A DNA stretch of 64,000 nt from Micromonospora sp. CCTCC AA 2012012 (GCF_040499845.1 NZ_CP159342.1:620001-684000), one strand, 5' to 3'. Positions 44,561-54,366 are shown, counted from the first letter of the stretch. Translations and numbers: made by a program. Notes: generated from the sequence alone by a model not told the origin.

Positions 44561-45346
44561 GTGAAAAACGCGGCGGCGCTCTCCGGGCACCAGCCGACGA
44601 CCGCTCCGGCCGTCGGCGGGGCGCGGCGTGCCGTCCGGCGCGCCGAGCCGGATTCCACCGCCACCGACCTCTCCACCCGGGACCGGGTCACCCAGCTGCT
44701 GCTGGAGCGGGGTGCGACCACCGCCGCCCAGCTCGGCACGGCGCTCGGGCTCAGCCCGGCGGCGATCCGCCGGCACCTCGACGCGATGCTCGCCGACGGC
44801 GACGTCGTCGCCCGCGAGCAGGCCGTGCGGGGCAGCCGTGGTCGGGGCCGCCCAGCCAAGGTGTTCCTGCTGACCGACGCCGCCCGGGTCCGCTGCGGCA
44901 CCCACCACTACGACAACATCGCCACCGCCGCGCTGCGCTGGATCGCCGACAACGGCGGTGCCGACGCGGTCGAGGCGTTCGCCGCCGACCAGGTGGCCGC
45001 CCTGGAGGACCGCTGCCGGGCCGCGATGGAGGACGCCGGCACCGACCCGCTCGCGCGGGCCGAGGCGCTCGCCGGCGCGCTCACCGCCGAGGGCTACGCT
45101 GCCAACGCGTCCACGATCGCCTCCGGCGGCCAGCTCTGTCAGCACCACTGTCCGGTGGCGCACGTGGCCGCCGAGTTCCCCCAGCTGTGCGAGGCCGAGA
45201 CCGCGGTGATCTCCCGTCTGGTCGGCACCCACGTGCAGCGCCTGGCCACCATCGCGCACGGCGACGGGGTGTGCACCACGCACATCCCCGGCCAGCTGCG
45301 TGCCCAGTCCGGAAACACCGTCACCACTGTGAGGACAGATAGATGA
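44561..45346 (+). CDS. sufR: Iron-sulfur-sensing regulator SufR
   Basis: A 261-residue ArsR/DeoR-like regulator. The HTH lies at about residues 40-90 ([24 protein letters not shown]). The C-terminal region carries C193, C197 and C210 in [20 protein letters not shown]; the 12-residue C197-C210 spacing is the SufR [4Fe-4S] signature, and C238 is a further candidate ligand. SufR with its cluster represses the suf operon and releases it under iron or redox stress. GTG start with no Shine-Dalgarno suggests a leaderless transcript. Overlaps sufB by four bases. Confidence 0.9.
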   Translation: MKNAAALSGHQPTTAPAVGGARRAVRRAEPDSTATDLSTRDRVTQLLLERGATTAAQLGTALGLSPAAIRRHLDAMLADGDVVAREQAVRGSRGRGRPAKVFLLTDAARVRCGTHHYDNIATAALRWIADNGGADAVEAFAADQVAALEDRCRAAMEDAGTDPLARAEALAGALTAEGYAANASTIASGGQLCQHHCPVAHVAAEFPQLCEAETAVISRLVGTHVQRLATIAHGDGVCTTHIPGQLRAQSGNTVTTVRTDR

Positions 45347-46773
45347 CCGAGCAGATCGTTCAGCCCCTGACCCAGGAGGAGCAGCTCGCCGCCCTCGGTC
45401 GTTACGAGTACGGCTGGTCCGACCCGGACGCCGCCGGGGCTGTCGCCCAGCGCGGCCTCAACGAGGCGGTGGTGCGGGACATCTCGGCGAAGAAGAACGA
45501 GCCGGCCTGGATGCTCGACCTGCGCCTGAAGGGCCTGCGCCTGTTCGGCCGCAAGCCGATGCCGGCCTGGGGCGCCGACCTCACCGGGATCGACTTCGAC
45601 AACATCAAGTACTTCGTGCGGTCCACCGAGAAGCAGGCCACCAGCTGGGAGGACCTGCCCGAGGACATCAAGAACACGTACGACCGGCTGGGCATCCCCG
45701 AGGCGGAGAAGCAGCGCCTGGTCGCCGGTGTCGCCGCGCAGTACGAGTCCGAGGTGGTCTACCACAAGATCCGTGAGGACCTCGAGGAGCAGGGTGTCAT
45801 CTTCCTGGACACCGACACCGCGCTGCGCGAGCACGAGGACGTCTTCAAGGAGTACTTCGGCACGGTGATCCCGGTCGGCGACAACAAGTTCGCCGCGCTG
45901 AACACGTCCGTGTGGTCCGGTGGCTCGTTCATCTACGTGCCGAAGGGCGTGCACGTGGAGATCCCGCTGCAGGCCTACTTCCGGATCAACACGGAGAACA
46001 TGGGCCAGTTCGAGCGGACCCTGATCATCGTCGACGAGGGTGCGTACGTGCACTACGTCGAGGGCTGCACCGCGCCGCTCTACTCCTCCGACTCGCTGCA
46101 CAGCGCCGTCGTGGAGATCATCGTCAAGAAGAACGCGCGCTGCCGCTACACGACCATCCAGAACTGGTCGAACAACGTCTACAACCTGGTCACCAAGCGC
46201 GCCGTCTGCCACGAGGGCGCGACCATGGAGTGGGTCGACGGCAACATCGGCTCCAAGGTCACCATGAAGTACCCGGCGGTCTACATGACCGGCGAGCACG
46301 CCAAGGGCGAGGTGCTCTCGGTGGCCATGGCCGGCGAGGGCCAGCACCAGGACGCGGGCGCCAAGATGGTGCACGCCGCGCCGCACACCAGCAGCACCAT
46401 CGTGTCGAAGTCGATCGCCCGTGGTGGCGGCCGCACCTCGTACCGGGGGCTGGTGCAGGTGCTGGAGGGTTCGCACAGCAGCCGGAGCACGGTCAAGTGC
46501 GACGCCCTGCTGGTCGACACCATCTCCCGCTCGGACACCTACCCGTACGTCGACATCCGCGAGGACGACGTGTCGATGGGTCACGAGGCGACCGTCTCCA
46601 AGATCAGCGACGACCAGCTCTTCTACCTGATGAGCCGGGGCCTGAGCGAGGACGAGGCGATGGCGATGATCGTGCGCGGCTTCATCGAGCCGATCGCCAA
46701 GGAGCTCCCGATGGAGTACGCCCTGGAGCTCAACCGCCTGATCGAGCTCCAGATGGAGGGCGCGGTCGGCTGA
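45343..46773 (+). CDS. sufB: Fe-S cluster assembly scaffold SufB
   Basis: A 476-residue SufB of the SufBCD complex on which [4Fe-4S] clusters are built. [34 protein letters not shown] core, [17 protein letters not shown] and the C-terminal [17 protein letters not shown] region are standard. GCTAPLYSS includes a conserved Cys. Coupled to sufR by ATGA; separated from sufD by 97 nt containing a hairpin. Confidence 0.95.
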   Translation: MTEQIVQPLTQEEQLAALGRYEYGWSDPDAAGAVAQRGLNEAVVRDISAKKNEPAWMLDLRLKGLRLFGRKPMPAWGADLTGIDFDNIKYFVRSTEKQATSWEDLPEDIKNTYDRLGIPEAEKQRLVAGVAAQYESEVVYHKIREDLEEQGVIFLDTDTALREHEDVFKEYFGTVIPVGDNKFAALNTSVWSGGSFIYVPKGVHVEIPLQAYFRINTENMGQFERTLIIVDEGAYVHYVEGCTAPLYSSDSLHSAVVEIIVKKNARCRYTTIQNWSNNVYNLVTKRAVCHEGATMEWVDGNIGSKVTMKYPAVYMTGEHAKGEVLSVAMAGEGQHQDAGAKMVHAAPHTSSTIVSKSIARGGGRTSYRGLVQVLEGSHSSRSTVKCDALLVDTISRSDTYPYVDIREDDVSMGHEATVSKISDDQLFYLMSRGLSEDEAMAMIVRGFIEPIAKELPMEYALELNRLIELQMEGAVG

Positions 46774-46801
46774 CGCCGCCGCCGCCCGGCCACGGACGGA
46801 C

Positions 46802-46825
46802 CCGGACCCGGTACACCGGGTCCGG
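46802..46825 (+). promoter_or_regulatory. Intercistronic hairpin between sufB and sufD
   Basis: CCGGACCCGGT and ACCGGGTCCGG form a perfect 11-bp stem around AC. No T-run follows. It may be a partial terminator or an RNA-stability element setting the ratio of SufB to the downstream proteins. Confidence 0.55.
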
Positions 46826-46870
46826 TCCAGCCCGCTTCGACCCTCCGATTCATGACAGACCAAGGAAGAG

Positions 46871-48013
46871 ATGACTACCCAGGCTTCCGCGCCGCCCAGC
46901 ACCAAGTCGCAGGCGCTCCGCTCGTACGACGTCGCCGACTTCCCGGCCCTGACGGGCCTGGAGGAGGAGTGGCGTTTCACCCCGCTCAAGCGCCTGCGCG
47001 GCCTGGTCGGCGGGGCGCAGGCCGCGACCGGTGCGGTCCGGCACGAGTACGGTGACCTGCCCGAGGGCGTGACCGTCTCCCGGGTCGGCTCCGACGACCC
47101 GCGGATCGGCAGCGTGCTCACCCCGGTGGACCGGATCAGCGCGCTCGCGCACGGCGCGGCCGACGGGGCGCTGCTGGTCGAGGTCGCCCGGGACGCCGTG
47201 GTGGCGGCGCCGGTGAACCTGCGGGTGGTCGGCGAGGGCGCCGAGGGCGTGGCCTTCGGGCACACCTTCGTCGAGGTCGGCCGGTTCGCCGAGGTCACCC
47301 TGGTGCTGGAGCACGTCGGCTCGGCCACCCTGGCCGACAACGTCGAGGTGTCGGTGGCCGACGGCGCGAAGCTGACCCTGGTCACCGTGGCCGACTGGGC
47401 CGGCGACGCCGTCCAGGCGCAGCACCTGAAGGTCAAGCTGGGCCGGGACGCCAAGGTGATCCACGTCCAGGTGAGCCTCGGCGGCGACCTGGTCCGGCAG
47501 TACACCAGCGTGGAGTACACCGGCCGGGGCGGCGAGGCCGAGCTGTACGGCGTCTACTTCGCCGACTCGGGCCAGCACCTGGAGCACCGCCAGCTGGTCG
47601 ACCACACCGTGCCGGACTGCCGCAGCTACGTCGGCTACCGGGGCGCCCTGCAGGGCGAGAGCGCGCACACCGTCTGGGTGGGTGACGTGCTGATCCGGGC
47701 CGAGGCGACCGGCACCGACACGTACGAGATCAACCGGAACCTGCTGCTCACCGACGGCGCCCGGGCGGACTCCGTACCCAATCTGGAGATCGAGACCGGC
47801 GAGATCGCCGGCGCCGGCCACGCCAGCGCGACCGGCCGCTTCGACGACGAGCAGCTCTTCTATCTGATGGCCCGGGGCATCCCGGAGGGCGAGGCCCGCC
47901 GCCTGGTGGTCCGCGGCTTCTTCGCCGAGCTGATCAACAAGATCCCGGTCGAGGAGCTGCGCGAGCGGCTCGGCGACGCGATCGAGGCGCGCCTCACCAA
48001 GGCCGGTGCCTGA
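46871..48013 (+). CDS. sufD: Fe-S cluster assembly protein SufD
   Basis: A 380-residue partner of SufB. The C-terminal half matches the SufB/SufD beta-helix (VDHTVPDCRSYVGYRGALQGESAHTVWVGDVLI, then DEQLFYLMARGIPEGEARRLVVRGF). SufD contributes to iron entry and dimerises with SufB. ATG after GGAAGAG; its stop overlaps the Rieske ferredoxin ATG by one base. Confidence 0.94.
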   Translation: MTTQASAPPSTKSQALRSYDVADFPALTGLEEEWRFTPLKRLRGLVGGAQAATGAVRHEYGDLPEGVTVSRVGSDDPRIGSVLTPVDRISALAHGAADGALLVEVARDAVVAAPVNLRVVGEGAEGVAFGHTFVEVGRFAEVTLVLEHVGSATLADNVEVSVADGAKLTLVTVADWAGDAVQAQHLKVKLGRDAKVIHVQVSLGGDLVRQYTSVEYTGRGGEAELYGVYFADSGQHLEHRQLVDHTVPDCRSYVGYRGALQGESAHTVWVGDVLIRAEATGTDTYEINRNLLLTDGARADSVPNLEIETGEIAGAGHASATGRFDDEQLFYLMARGIPEGEARRLVVRGFFAELINKIPVEELRERLGDAIEARLTKAGA

Positions 48014-48339
48014 TGATCAGGGTCTGCTCGACCGAGGACCTGCCGAAGGGCAGCGTGATCAGCGCCGAGGTGAACGGCACCAAGCTGGCCCTCGTGCACG
48101 GCGAGGACGACCGGTTCTACGCCGTGTACGACGAGTGCTCGCACGCCGCCGTCGCGCTCTCCGAGGGGGAGGTCGAGGGGTGCACGCTGGAATGCTGGCT
48201 GCACGGATCCCGTTTCGACCTTCGTACGGGTGAGCCCTCCGGCCTCCCCGCCACCGAACCCGTTCCCGTCTATCCCGTCGAAGTCCGCGACGGCGACATC
48301 TACGTCAGTCTGACGCCGAGCAATGGAGTGACCCGCTGA
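48013..48339 (+). CDS. Rieske-type ferredoxin in the suf operon
   Basis: A 108-residue soluble Rieske protein of the dioxygenase-ferredoxin type. Ligands are C42/H44 (CSH) and C61/H64 (CWLH); there is no disulfide pair and no signal peptide. Encoded between sufD and sufC with one-base overlaps on both sides, it probably supplies electrons to cluster assembly or is an early client; either is inference. Confidence 0.9.
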   Translation: MIRVCSTEDLPKGSVISAEVNGTKLALVHGEDDRFYAVYDECSHAAVALSEGEVEGCTLECWLHGSRFDLRTGEPSGLPATEPVPVYPVEVRDGDIYVSLTPSNGVTR

Positions 48340-49112
48340 TGAGCACCCTGGAGATCCGCGACCTGAAGGTGTCGGTCAAGCTGCCCGAGGGTGAGCTCAA
48401 GCCGATCCTGGCCGGTGTCGACCTGACCGTCCGGTCGGGGGAGACCCACGCGATCATGGGCCCGAACGGCTCCGGCAAGTCCACCCTGGCGTACTCGATC
48501 GCCGGCCACCCCAAGTACGAGATCACCGGCGGCTCGGTGACCCTCGACGGCGAGGACGTGCTGGCCATGTCCGTCGACGAGCGGGCCCGCGCCGGCCTCT
48601 TCCTGGCCATGCAGTACCCGGTCGAGGTGCCCGGCGTCTCGGTCGCCAACTTCCTGCGGACCGCCAAGACCGCCATCGACGGACAGGCGCCGAAGCTGCG
48701 CACCTGGGGCGGCGAGCTGCGCGGCGCGATGGAGAAGCTCCAGATGGACCCGGCGTTCGCCCAGCGCAACGTCAACGAGGGCTTCTCCGGCGGCGAGAAG
48801 AAGCGGCACGAGATCGTGCAGCTGGAGCTGCTCAAGCCGAAGATCGCCATCCTCGACGAGACCGACTCCGGCCTCGACGTGGACGCGCTGCGCGTGGTCA
48901 GCGAGGGCGTGAACCGGGTGCGCGACACCGGCGACACCGGCCTGCTGCTGATCACCCACTACACGCGCATCCTGCGCTACATCAAGCCCGACTTCGTGCA
49001 CGTCTTCGTCGCCGGCCGGATCGTCGAGCAGGGCGGCCCGGAGCTGGCCGACAAGCTCGAGGAAGAGGGCTACGAGCGGTACGTCGCCGGAGCCGGCGCG
49101 GCCCGGGCCTGA
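48339..49112 (+). CDS. sufC: Fe-S cluster assembly ATPase SufC
   Basis: A 257-residue ABC ATPase that drives conformational change in SufBD. Walker A GPNGSGKST, signature FSGGEKKRHEI, Walker B IAILDETDSGLDVDAL, and H-loop ITHYTRIL are intact. Confidence 0.95.
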   Translation: MSTLEIRDLKVSVKLPEGELKPILAGVDLTVRSGETHAIMGPNGSGKSTLAYSIAGHPKYEITGGSVTLDGEDVLAMSVDERARAGLFLAMQYPVEVPGVSVANFLRTAKTAIDGQAPKLRTWGGELRGAMEKLQMDPAFAQRNVNEGFSGGEKKRHEIVQLELLKPKIAILDETDSGLDVDALRVVSEGVNRVRDTGDTGLLLITHYTRILRYIKPDFVHVFVAGRIVEQGGPELADKLEEEGYERYVAGAGAARA

Positions 49113-49117
49113 CTCCG

Positions 49118-50422
49118 ATGACCTCCCTGACCATCCCGGCGGGCATGCCGCAGTACGACGACGTGCCCCGCTTCGACGTGGCGCGGGTGCGGGCCGACTT
49201 CCCGATCCTGGACCGGGAGGTCAACGGGCACCCGCTGGTCTATCTCGACAGCGCCAACACCTCGCACAAGCCGCGTCAGGTGCTCGACGTCCTCGCCGAG
49301 CACTACGCGCTGCACAACGCCAACGTGTCGCGCTCGGTGCACACCCTGGGCACCGAGGCGACCGAGGCGTACGAGGGGGCGCGGGCGAAGATCGCCGCGT
49401 TCGTCAACGCGCCGAGCGTGGACGAGGTGGTGTTCACCAAGAACTCCACCGAGGCGATCAACATCGTGGCGTACGCCTTCTCCAACGCCTCGCTGCGCGC
49501 CGACGCCGACCCCCGGTTCCGGATCGGCCCCGGCGACGAGATCGTGATCTCGGAGATGGAGCACCACTCGAACATCGTCCCGTGGCAGCTGCTCGCGGAG
49601 CGGACCGGCGCGACCCTGCGCTGGTTCCCGCTCACCGAGTCCGGCCGGCTGGACGAGTCGGGGCTGGCGGAGCTGGTCACCGAGCGGACGAAGATCGTCT
49701 CGCTGGTGCACGTCTCCAACATCCTCGGCACGGTCAACGCGACCGCGCGGATCACCCAGCGGGTCCGTGAGGTGGGGGCGCTGCTGCTGCTCGACTGCTC
49801 GCAGTCGGTGCCGCACATGCCGATCGACGTGGTCGACCTCGACGCGGACTTCATCGTCTTCACCGGCCACAAGATGTGCGGCCCGACCGGCATCGGCGTG
49901 CTCTGGGGCCGCGGCGAGCTGCTGGCCGCGATGCCCCCGGTCATGGGCGGCGGCTCGATGATCGAGACGGTGTCGATGGCGCGGTCGACGTTCGCCGCAC
50001 CGCCGGCCCGGTTCGAGGCGGGCACCCCGCCGATCGCCGAGGCGGTGGCGCTCGGCGCGGCTGTCGACTATCTCACCGGCGTCGGCATGCGGGCCGTCCA
50101 GTGGCACGAGAAGGAACTGACCGCGTACGCGTTGGACGCCCTGGCCACCGTCCCCGGCCTGCGGATCTTCGGTCCGACGGTGCCGGTCGGGCGGGGCGGG
50201 ACCATCTCGTTCGCGCTCGGCGACATCCACCCGCACGACGTCGGGCAGGTCCTCGACTCGCTCGGCGTGCAGGTGCGGGTGGGTCACCACTGCGCCAAGC
50301 CGGTCTGCACCCGGTACGGCGTACCGGCCATGACGCGGGCGTCGTTCTACCTGTACACCACGACCGAGGAGGTCGACGCCCTGGTGTCGGGCCTGGAGCA
50401 GGTGCGGAAGGTGTTCGAATGA
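49118..50422 (+). CDS. sufS: Cysteine desulfurase SufS
   Basis: A 434-residue PLP-dependent class V aminotransferase-fold enzyme that mobilises sulfur from cysteine. The PLP lysine is in FTGHKMCGPTGIGVLWG, the PLP histidine in SEMEHHSN, and the persulfide cysteine in RVGHHCAKPVC. It starts 5 nt after sufC and pairs with the SufU protein downstream. Confidence 0.95.
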   Translation: MTSLTIPAGMPQYDDVPRFDVARVRADFPILDREVNGHPLVYLDSANTSHKPRQVLDVLAEHYALHNANVSRSVHTLGTEATEAYEGARAKIAAFVNAPSVDEVVFTKNSTEAINIVAYAFSNASLRADADPRFRIGPGDEIVISEMEHHSNIVPWQLLAERTGATLRWFPLTESGRLDESGLAELVTERTKIVSLVHVSNILGTVNATARITQRVREVGALLLLDCSQSVPHMPIDVVDLDADFIVFTGHKMCGPTGIGVLWGRGELLAAMPPVMGGGSMIETVSMARSTFAAPPARFEAGTPPIAEAVALGAAVDYLTGVGMRAVQWHEKELTAYALDALATVPGLRIFGPTVPVGRGGTISFALGDIHPHDVGQVLDSLGVQVRVGHHCAKPVCTRYGVPAMTRASFYLYTTTEEVDALVSGLEQVRKVFE

Positions 50423-50467
50423 GCCGGGCGACGCAGGAGCCGGGCGAATCGACGGGAGTCCAGCCTG

Positions 50468-50938
50468 ATGCAGCTTGAGTCTCTTTACCAGGAGATCATC
50501 CTGGATCACTACAAGCACCCGCACGGCCGTGGCCTGCGTGACGCCGACGAGCCGGGGGACCGGGTCGCGGAGGCGCACCACGTCAACCCGACCTGCGGTG
50601 ACGAGATCACCGTCCGGGTGGCCACCGACGGCGACGCGCTGCACGACATCTCGTACGACGGCATGGGCTGTTCGATCAGTCAGGCCTCGGCGAGCGTGCT
50701 GCACGAGCTGCTGCGCGGCCGGGACGCGGGAGAGGCGTTCGCGGTGCACGCGGCGTTCGTCGAGTTGATGTCCGGCCGTGGCCAGGTCACGCCGGACGAG
50801 GACGTGCTCGGTGACGGGGTGGCGTTCGCGGGTGTCGCCCGCTACCCGGCCCGGGTCAAGTGCGCGCTGCTGCCGTGGATGGCGTTCAAGGACGCCGCGG
50901 CACGCGCCGGTGTGAACCCGACGGAGGTTAAGGCATGA
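50468..50938 (+). CDS. sufU: SufU zinc-dependent sulfur transferase
   Basis: A 156-residue IscU-like protein of the SufU class. C43 and D45 (PTCGDE), C68 (GMGCSIS) and C132 (VKCALLPW) are the zinc/sulfur-accepting residues, and the extra loop between C68 and C132 distinguishes SufU from IscU. It takes persulfide from SufS by zinc-ligand exchange and passes it to SufBCD. ATG 45 nt after sufS. Confidence 0.93.
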   Translation: MQLESLYQEIILDHYKHPHGRGLRDADEPGDRVAEAHHVNPTCGDEITVRVATDGDALHDISYDGMGCSISQASASVLHELLRGRDAGEAFAVHAAFVELMSGRGQVTPDEDVLGDGVAFAGVARYPARVKCALLPWMAFKDAAARAGVNPTEVKA

Positions 50939-51333
50939 GCAGCGAAGAGACCAGCACGCCGGAGGCCGGCGCGGTGGCGACCGACGACGCGGCGGCGGCC
51001 GGCCGTGGGAAGGCCGCCATCGCCGACATCGAGGAGGCGATGAAGGACGTCGTCGACCCCGAGCTGGGCATCAACGTGGTCGACCTCGGCCTGGTGTACG
51101 GCGTACACGTGGACGACGAGAACGTGGCCACGCTGGACATGACGCTCACCTCGGCGGCCTGCCCGCTGACCGACGTGATCGAGGACCAGGCCCGGCAGGC
51201 GCTGACCACCGGCCCCGGTGGGGGACTGGTCGACGACATCCGGATCAACTGGGTGTGGCTCCCGCCGTGGGGCCCCGACAAGATCACCGACGAGGGGCGG
51301 GACCAGCTCCGCTCCCTCGGCTTCAACGTCTGA
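50935..51333 (+). CDS. SufT/DUF59 iron-sulfur maturation protein
   Basis: A 132-residue MIP18/PaaD-type (DUF59) protein. DIEEAMKDVVDPELGINVVDLGLVYG is the family core and TLTSAACPLTDVIEDQ includes its conserved cysteine. Homologues aid cluster delivery to client proteins. ATGA overlap with sufU; last gene of the operon. Confidence 0.92.
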   Translation: MSSEETSTPEAGAVATDDAAAAGRGKAAIADIEEAMKDVVDPELGINVVDLGLVYGVHVDDENVATLDMTLTSAACPLTDVIEDQARQALTTGPGGGLVDDIRINWVWLPPWGPDKITDEGRDQLRSLGFNV

Positions 51334-51352
51334 CCCCTGCGGTCGACAGCCC

Positions 51353-51390
51353 CGCGAGCGCGGTGCCCCTCCCGGGGTGCCGCGCTCGCG
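51353..51390 (+). terminator. Terminator of the suf operon
   Basis: CGCGAGCGCGG pairs with CCGCGCTCGCG (11 bp), followed inward by two mismatches and CCCC/GGGG around TCCC, 20 nt after the last stop. Confidence 0.8.
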
Positions 51391-51429
51391 CCGTCGACGC
51401 CCCGCCCGCGCCCCGCGGCGGCCCAGCAT

Positions 51430-51490
51430 GATCGTTTGCATCTCCGGGCACCGACACGCCGGCCGGGAGTGCTGGGAGCTGCAAACGATC
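51430..51490. repeat. Long imperfect palindrome after the suf operon
   Basis: GATCGTTTGCA (51430-51440) is the exact complement of 51480-51490; pairing extends inward to about 21 bp with three mismatches. It is separate from the operon terminator 40 nt upstream, so it is not needed for termination. Confidence 0.85.
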
Positions 51491-51493
51491 TCC

Positions 51494-51540
51494 GCCCCGC
51501 GCCCCGCGCCCCGCACCCCGCACCCCGCGCCCCGCGCCCG
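51494..51540. repeat. Heptamer tandem array, about 6.7 units of RCCCCGC
   Basis: Units GCCCCGC or ACCCCGC repeat in exact 7-nt register, starting 4 nt after the palindrome. The remainder of the 354-nt spacer up to 51687 shows no gene. Confidence 0.9.
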
Positions 51541-51687
51541 AAAACCCGTTTCCGGTACGGCGTCGGCCCGGCCAGAATGGCCCGGTGACCGATCTCCGCA
51601 GCCGCCTGCTCCTGCCCGCCCACGCCGTCGTCGGCGGGGCGCGACAGCAGTGGGTGACTGTCGGGGGGTGGTCCGGGCCCGCCCGTC

Positions 51688-52317
51688 ATGGGTGAGGCCT
51701 TCCTCGCCGGTCTGCTGGCCGGCTACGGCGTCGCCATCCCCGTCGGCGCGATCGCGATCCTCGTTCTCGGCCTCAGCGCCCGTACCTCCTTCCGGGTGGG
51801 TGCCGCCGCGGCCCTGGCGGTCGCCACCGCCGACGGTCTCTACGCGGCCCTCGCGGCGCTCGGCGGCGCGGGACTCGCCGGGGTCGTCGCCCCGGTCGCC
51901 GGCGAACTGCGGGTGGTCGCCGCGCTGGTTCTGCTCGGGCTCGCCGGCCACGGCCTGCGCGCCGCCTGGCGGGCCCGGCGGCCGGCCCCCACGCCCGCGC
52001 CGGCGCGGGCCGGGCTCACCACCCCGGGTCGGGCCTTCGTCGGCGTGCTGGGGCTGACCCTGCTGAACCCGACCACGGTCGTCTACTTCGCGGCGCTGGT
52101 GCTCGGTCGACGGGACACGGCCGACCCGGACGCCACCACCGCCGCTCTCTTCGTCGCGGGCGCGTTCCTGGCCTCGGCGAGCTGGCAACTGCTGATCGCC
52201 GGTGGCGGCTCGCTGGTCGGCCGGGCGCTGGCCGGACCCCGTGGCCGGCTGGTCACCGGGCTGGTCTCCAGCGCGCTGATCGCCGCGCTGGCCGTCGCCA
52301 CGCTGCTGCCGGGGTGA
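51688..52317 (+). CDS. LysE-family exporter
   Basis: A 209-residue membrane protein with about six helices. GYGVAIPVGAIAILVLGLSARTSF at the N-terminus is the LysE/RhtB signature, and GLTLLNPTTVVYFAALVLG the second conserved block. It probably exports amino acids or related small molecules. No neighbour reveals the substrate. Confidence 0.85.
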   Translation: MGEAFLAGLLAGYGVAIPVGAIAILVLGLSARTSFRVGAAAALAVATADGLYAALAALGGAGLAGVVAPVAGELRVVAALVLLGLAGHGLRAAWRARRPAPTPAPARAGLTTPGRAFVGVLGLTLLNPTTVVYFAALVLGRRDTADPDATTAALFVAGAFLASASWQLLIAGGGSLVGRALAGPRGRLVTGLVSSALIAALAVATLLPG

Positions 52318-52350
52318 CCGGGGGTCGGCGGCGTGCCGTACGGTCGGGCG

Positions 52351-52989
52351 GTGACCAGTCGACCCGCAGCCGGGGGCGGCCGGTGGGTCGAGGTCGACCC
52401 GACCCGCGTCGCCCGCTGGGTCGAGGGCTTCGCCGACCGGCACGGCCCGCCGACCACCACCACCGAGGCGTACGGGCTGCTGCTCGCCGCCCCGGACGGC
52501 GCGACCGCCGAGCTGCACTCCCCGCCCGGGGCGCCGCCCACCGCCGACGTGGCCGGGTTCGTGGCCGCCGCCGTCGCACCCCGCCGGCTCGGCCTGCTGC
52601 TGGCCCGCAAGGGCGCGGTGGCCGTCGGTGTGGCGGCGGGGGAGAAGCTGCTCGTCTCCAAGGTGGACACCCGGTACGTGCAGGGCCGCACCGCCGCCGG
52701 CGGCTGGTCGCAGCAGCGGTTCGCCCGGCGGCGCGACAACCAGGCGAAGGCGGCCCTGGGCGACGCGGCGGAACTGGCCGTACGCCTGCTGCTGCCGGAG
52801 GTGTCGAGCCTGGCGGCCCTGGTCTGCGGCGGTGACCGGCGGGCGGTGGAGACGGTGCTGGCCGACCGCCGGCTGGCCCCCCTCGGCGCGCTGCGTGCCG
52901 GCCGCCTCCTCGACGTGCCGGAACCCCGGCACGCCGTCCTGGTCGCGGCCGTCTCCGCCGCCCGAGCGGTCCACATTCTGGTCCGCTGA
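52351..52989 (+). CDS. acVLRF1-type peptidyl-tRNA hydrolase
   Basis: A 212-residue protein of the actinobacterial Vms1/eRF1-like (VLRF1) family, predicted to release peptides from tRNA on stalled 50S subunits. The catalytic-loop region is GRTAAGGWSQQRFARRRDNQ, with the Gln equivalent to the GGQ-like glutamine and the Arg-rich helix that follows. An N-terminal domain of about 90 residues has no other recognised motif. Start is uncertain between GTG 52351 and GTG 52333. Confidence 0.78.
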   Translation: MTSRPAAGGGRWVEVDPTRVARWVEGFADRHGPPTTTTEAYGLLLAAPDGATAELHSPPGAPPTADVAGFVAAAVAPRRLGLLLARKGAVAVGVAAGEKLLVSKVDTRYVQGRTAAGGWSQQRFARRRDNQAKAALGDAAELAVRLLLPEVSSLAALVCGGDRRAVETVLADRRLAPLGALRAGRLLDVPEPRHAVLVAAVSAARAVHILVR

Positions 52990-53032
52990 GCGGCGGAGAT
53001 CCCCGCAAGACGGTCAATCCCCTCCGGCGATG

Positions 53033-53056
53033 ATGCATCGAGCTGAGCCGATGCAT
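53033..53056. promoter_or_regulatory. Inverted repeat upstream of the RCC1 gene
   Basis: ATGCATCG and CGATGCAT, perfect 8-bp arms with an 8-nt spacer, 93 nt before the start. A second 8-bp hairpin (GGTGGGCC/GGCCCACC, 53076-53098) lies nearer the gene. The first looks like an operator, the second like a leader stem. Confidence 0.45.
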
Positions 53057-53148
53057 AAGGTCGGTGTCACGAAGTGGTGGGCCTCCGGGCGGCCCACCGG
53101 GGCAGCTTCGTCGTCCAGGCACCGACTTCGTTGGGAGAGAACACCCTC

Positions 53149-54366
53149 ATGAACGCACATCAGTACGGTCGGCTGCGGGCCCGGTGGCGCCGTGCGACCC
53201 GACTTCTCGCCGCAGCGGCGGCGATGGTCACCGGAACCGCCGCGCTCACCACCGCGCTGGCGGTCGGCCCCGCGTCCGCCGCCGTCAGCCCCGTCGAGGG
53301 CGGCACGCTGGCCGCCCCGTCGGTCACCGCTGTCACCGCGGGCCTCGCACACACCTGCGCCACCACCGCCGACACGGCGTTGTGGTGCTGGGGCGCCAAC
53401 TACGCCGGACAGCTCGGCGACGGGACCACCGCGAACCGGACCACCCCGGCCCGGGTCGGCACCGCCACCGGCTGGGCCGGTGTCGACGCCGGCGCCAGTC
53501 ACACCTGCGCGGTACGGACCGACAGGACGCTGTGGTGCTGGGGCGGCAACAACCGGGGCCAGCTCGGCGACGGGACCACCACGAGCCGGAGCGCCCCGGT
53601 GCGGGTCGGCACCGCGACCACCTGGGCCCGGGTCAGCGCCGGCTACGAGCACACCTGCGCCGTACGCACCGACGGGACGCTCTGGTGCTGGGGCTTCAAC
53701 CGGACCTCCCAGCTCGGCGTCGGCACCTCGCCCTGGACCGCGACCAGCCCGCTCCAGGTCGGTACGGCGACCACCTGGGCGGCCGTCACGACCGGCTTCG
53801 CGCACACCTGTGCGGTACGCACCGACGGGACGCTCTGGTGCTGGGGTTACAGCTCGGACGGGCAGCTCGGTCTCGGCACCCTGGGGTCGCAGACCACGCC
53901 GGCGCAGGTCGGCACCGCGACCGGCTGGAGCGGCGTGACAGCCGGCTACGCGCACACCTGCGCGGTCCGCAGCGGCACCCTGTGGTGCTGGGGTGACAAC
54001 GGCTACGGGCAGCTGGGCGTGGGTAGCGGCTACCAGACCGCACCGGTCCAGGTCGACGCGACCAGCACCTGGCGCGGGGTCGGCGGCAGCAGCGACACGA
54101 CGTGTGCCGTGCGCACCGACGGCAGCCTCTGGTGCTTCGGCAAGAACACCACCGGGCAGGTGGGCGACGGCACCACCACCCACCGCTCCACGCCCACCCG
54201 GGTCGGCTCCGCCACCACCTGGACCGACAGCCTCGCCGTCACCGAGCACGGCTGCGCGGCCCGCACCGACGGCAGCCTGTGGTGCTGGGGCGACAACAGC
54301 GGCGGCCAGTTGGGTGACGGCACCACCACCGGGCGGTCCGCCCCGGCCGTGGTGACCCTGGCCTGA
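53149..54366 (+). CDS. Secreted RCC1-repeat beta-propeller protein
   Basis: A 405-residue exported protein. Residues about 1-45 are a long signal with an Arg-rich start and cut near ASA. The rest is about seven RCC1-type repeats of roughly 50 residues, each with [22 protein letters not shown] and P-VG; the two cysteines in most repeats should form one disulfide per blade. A single closed propeller is expected. Bacterial members often bind partner proteins or polymers; no catalytic domain is attached. The ATG at 53149 follows GGGAGAG. Confidence 0.88.
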   Translation: MNAHQYGRLRARWRRATRLLAAAAAMVTGTAALTTALAVGPASAAVSPVEGGTLAAPSVTAVTAGLAHTCATTADTALWCWGANYAGQLGDGTTANRTTPARVGTATGWAGVDAGASHTCAVRTDRTLWCWGGNNRGQLGDGTTTSRSAPVRVGTATTWARVSAGYEHTCAVRTDGTLWCWGFNRTSQLGVGTSPWTATSPLQVGTATTWAAVTTGFAHTCAVRTDGTLWCWGYSSDGQLGLGTLGSQTTPAQVGTATGWSGVTAGYAHTCAVRSGTLWCWGDNGYGQLGVGSGYQTAPVQVDATSTWRGVGGSSDTTCAVRTDGSLWCFGKNTTGQVGDGTTTHRSTPTRVGSATTWTDSLAVTEHGCAARTDGSLWCWGDNSGGQLGDGTTTGRSAPAVVTLA

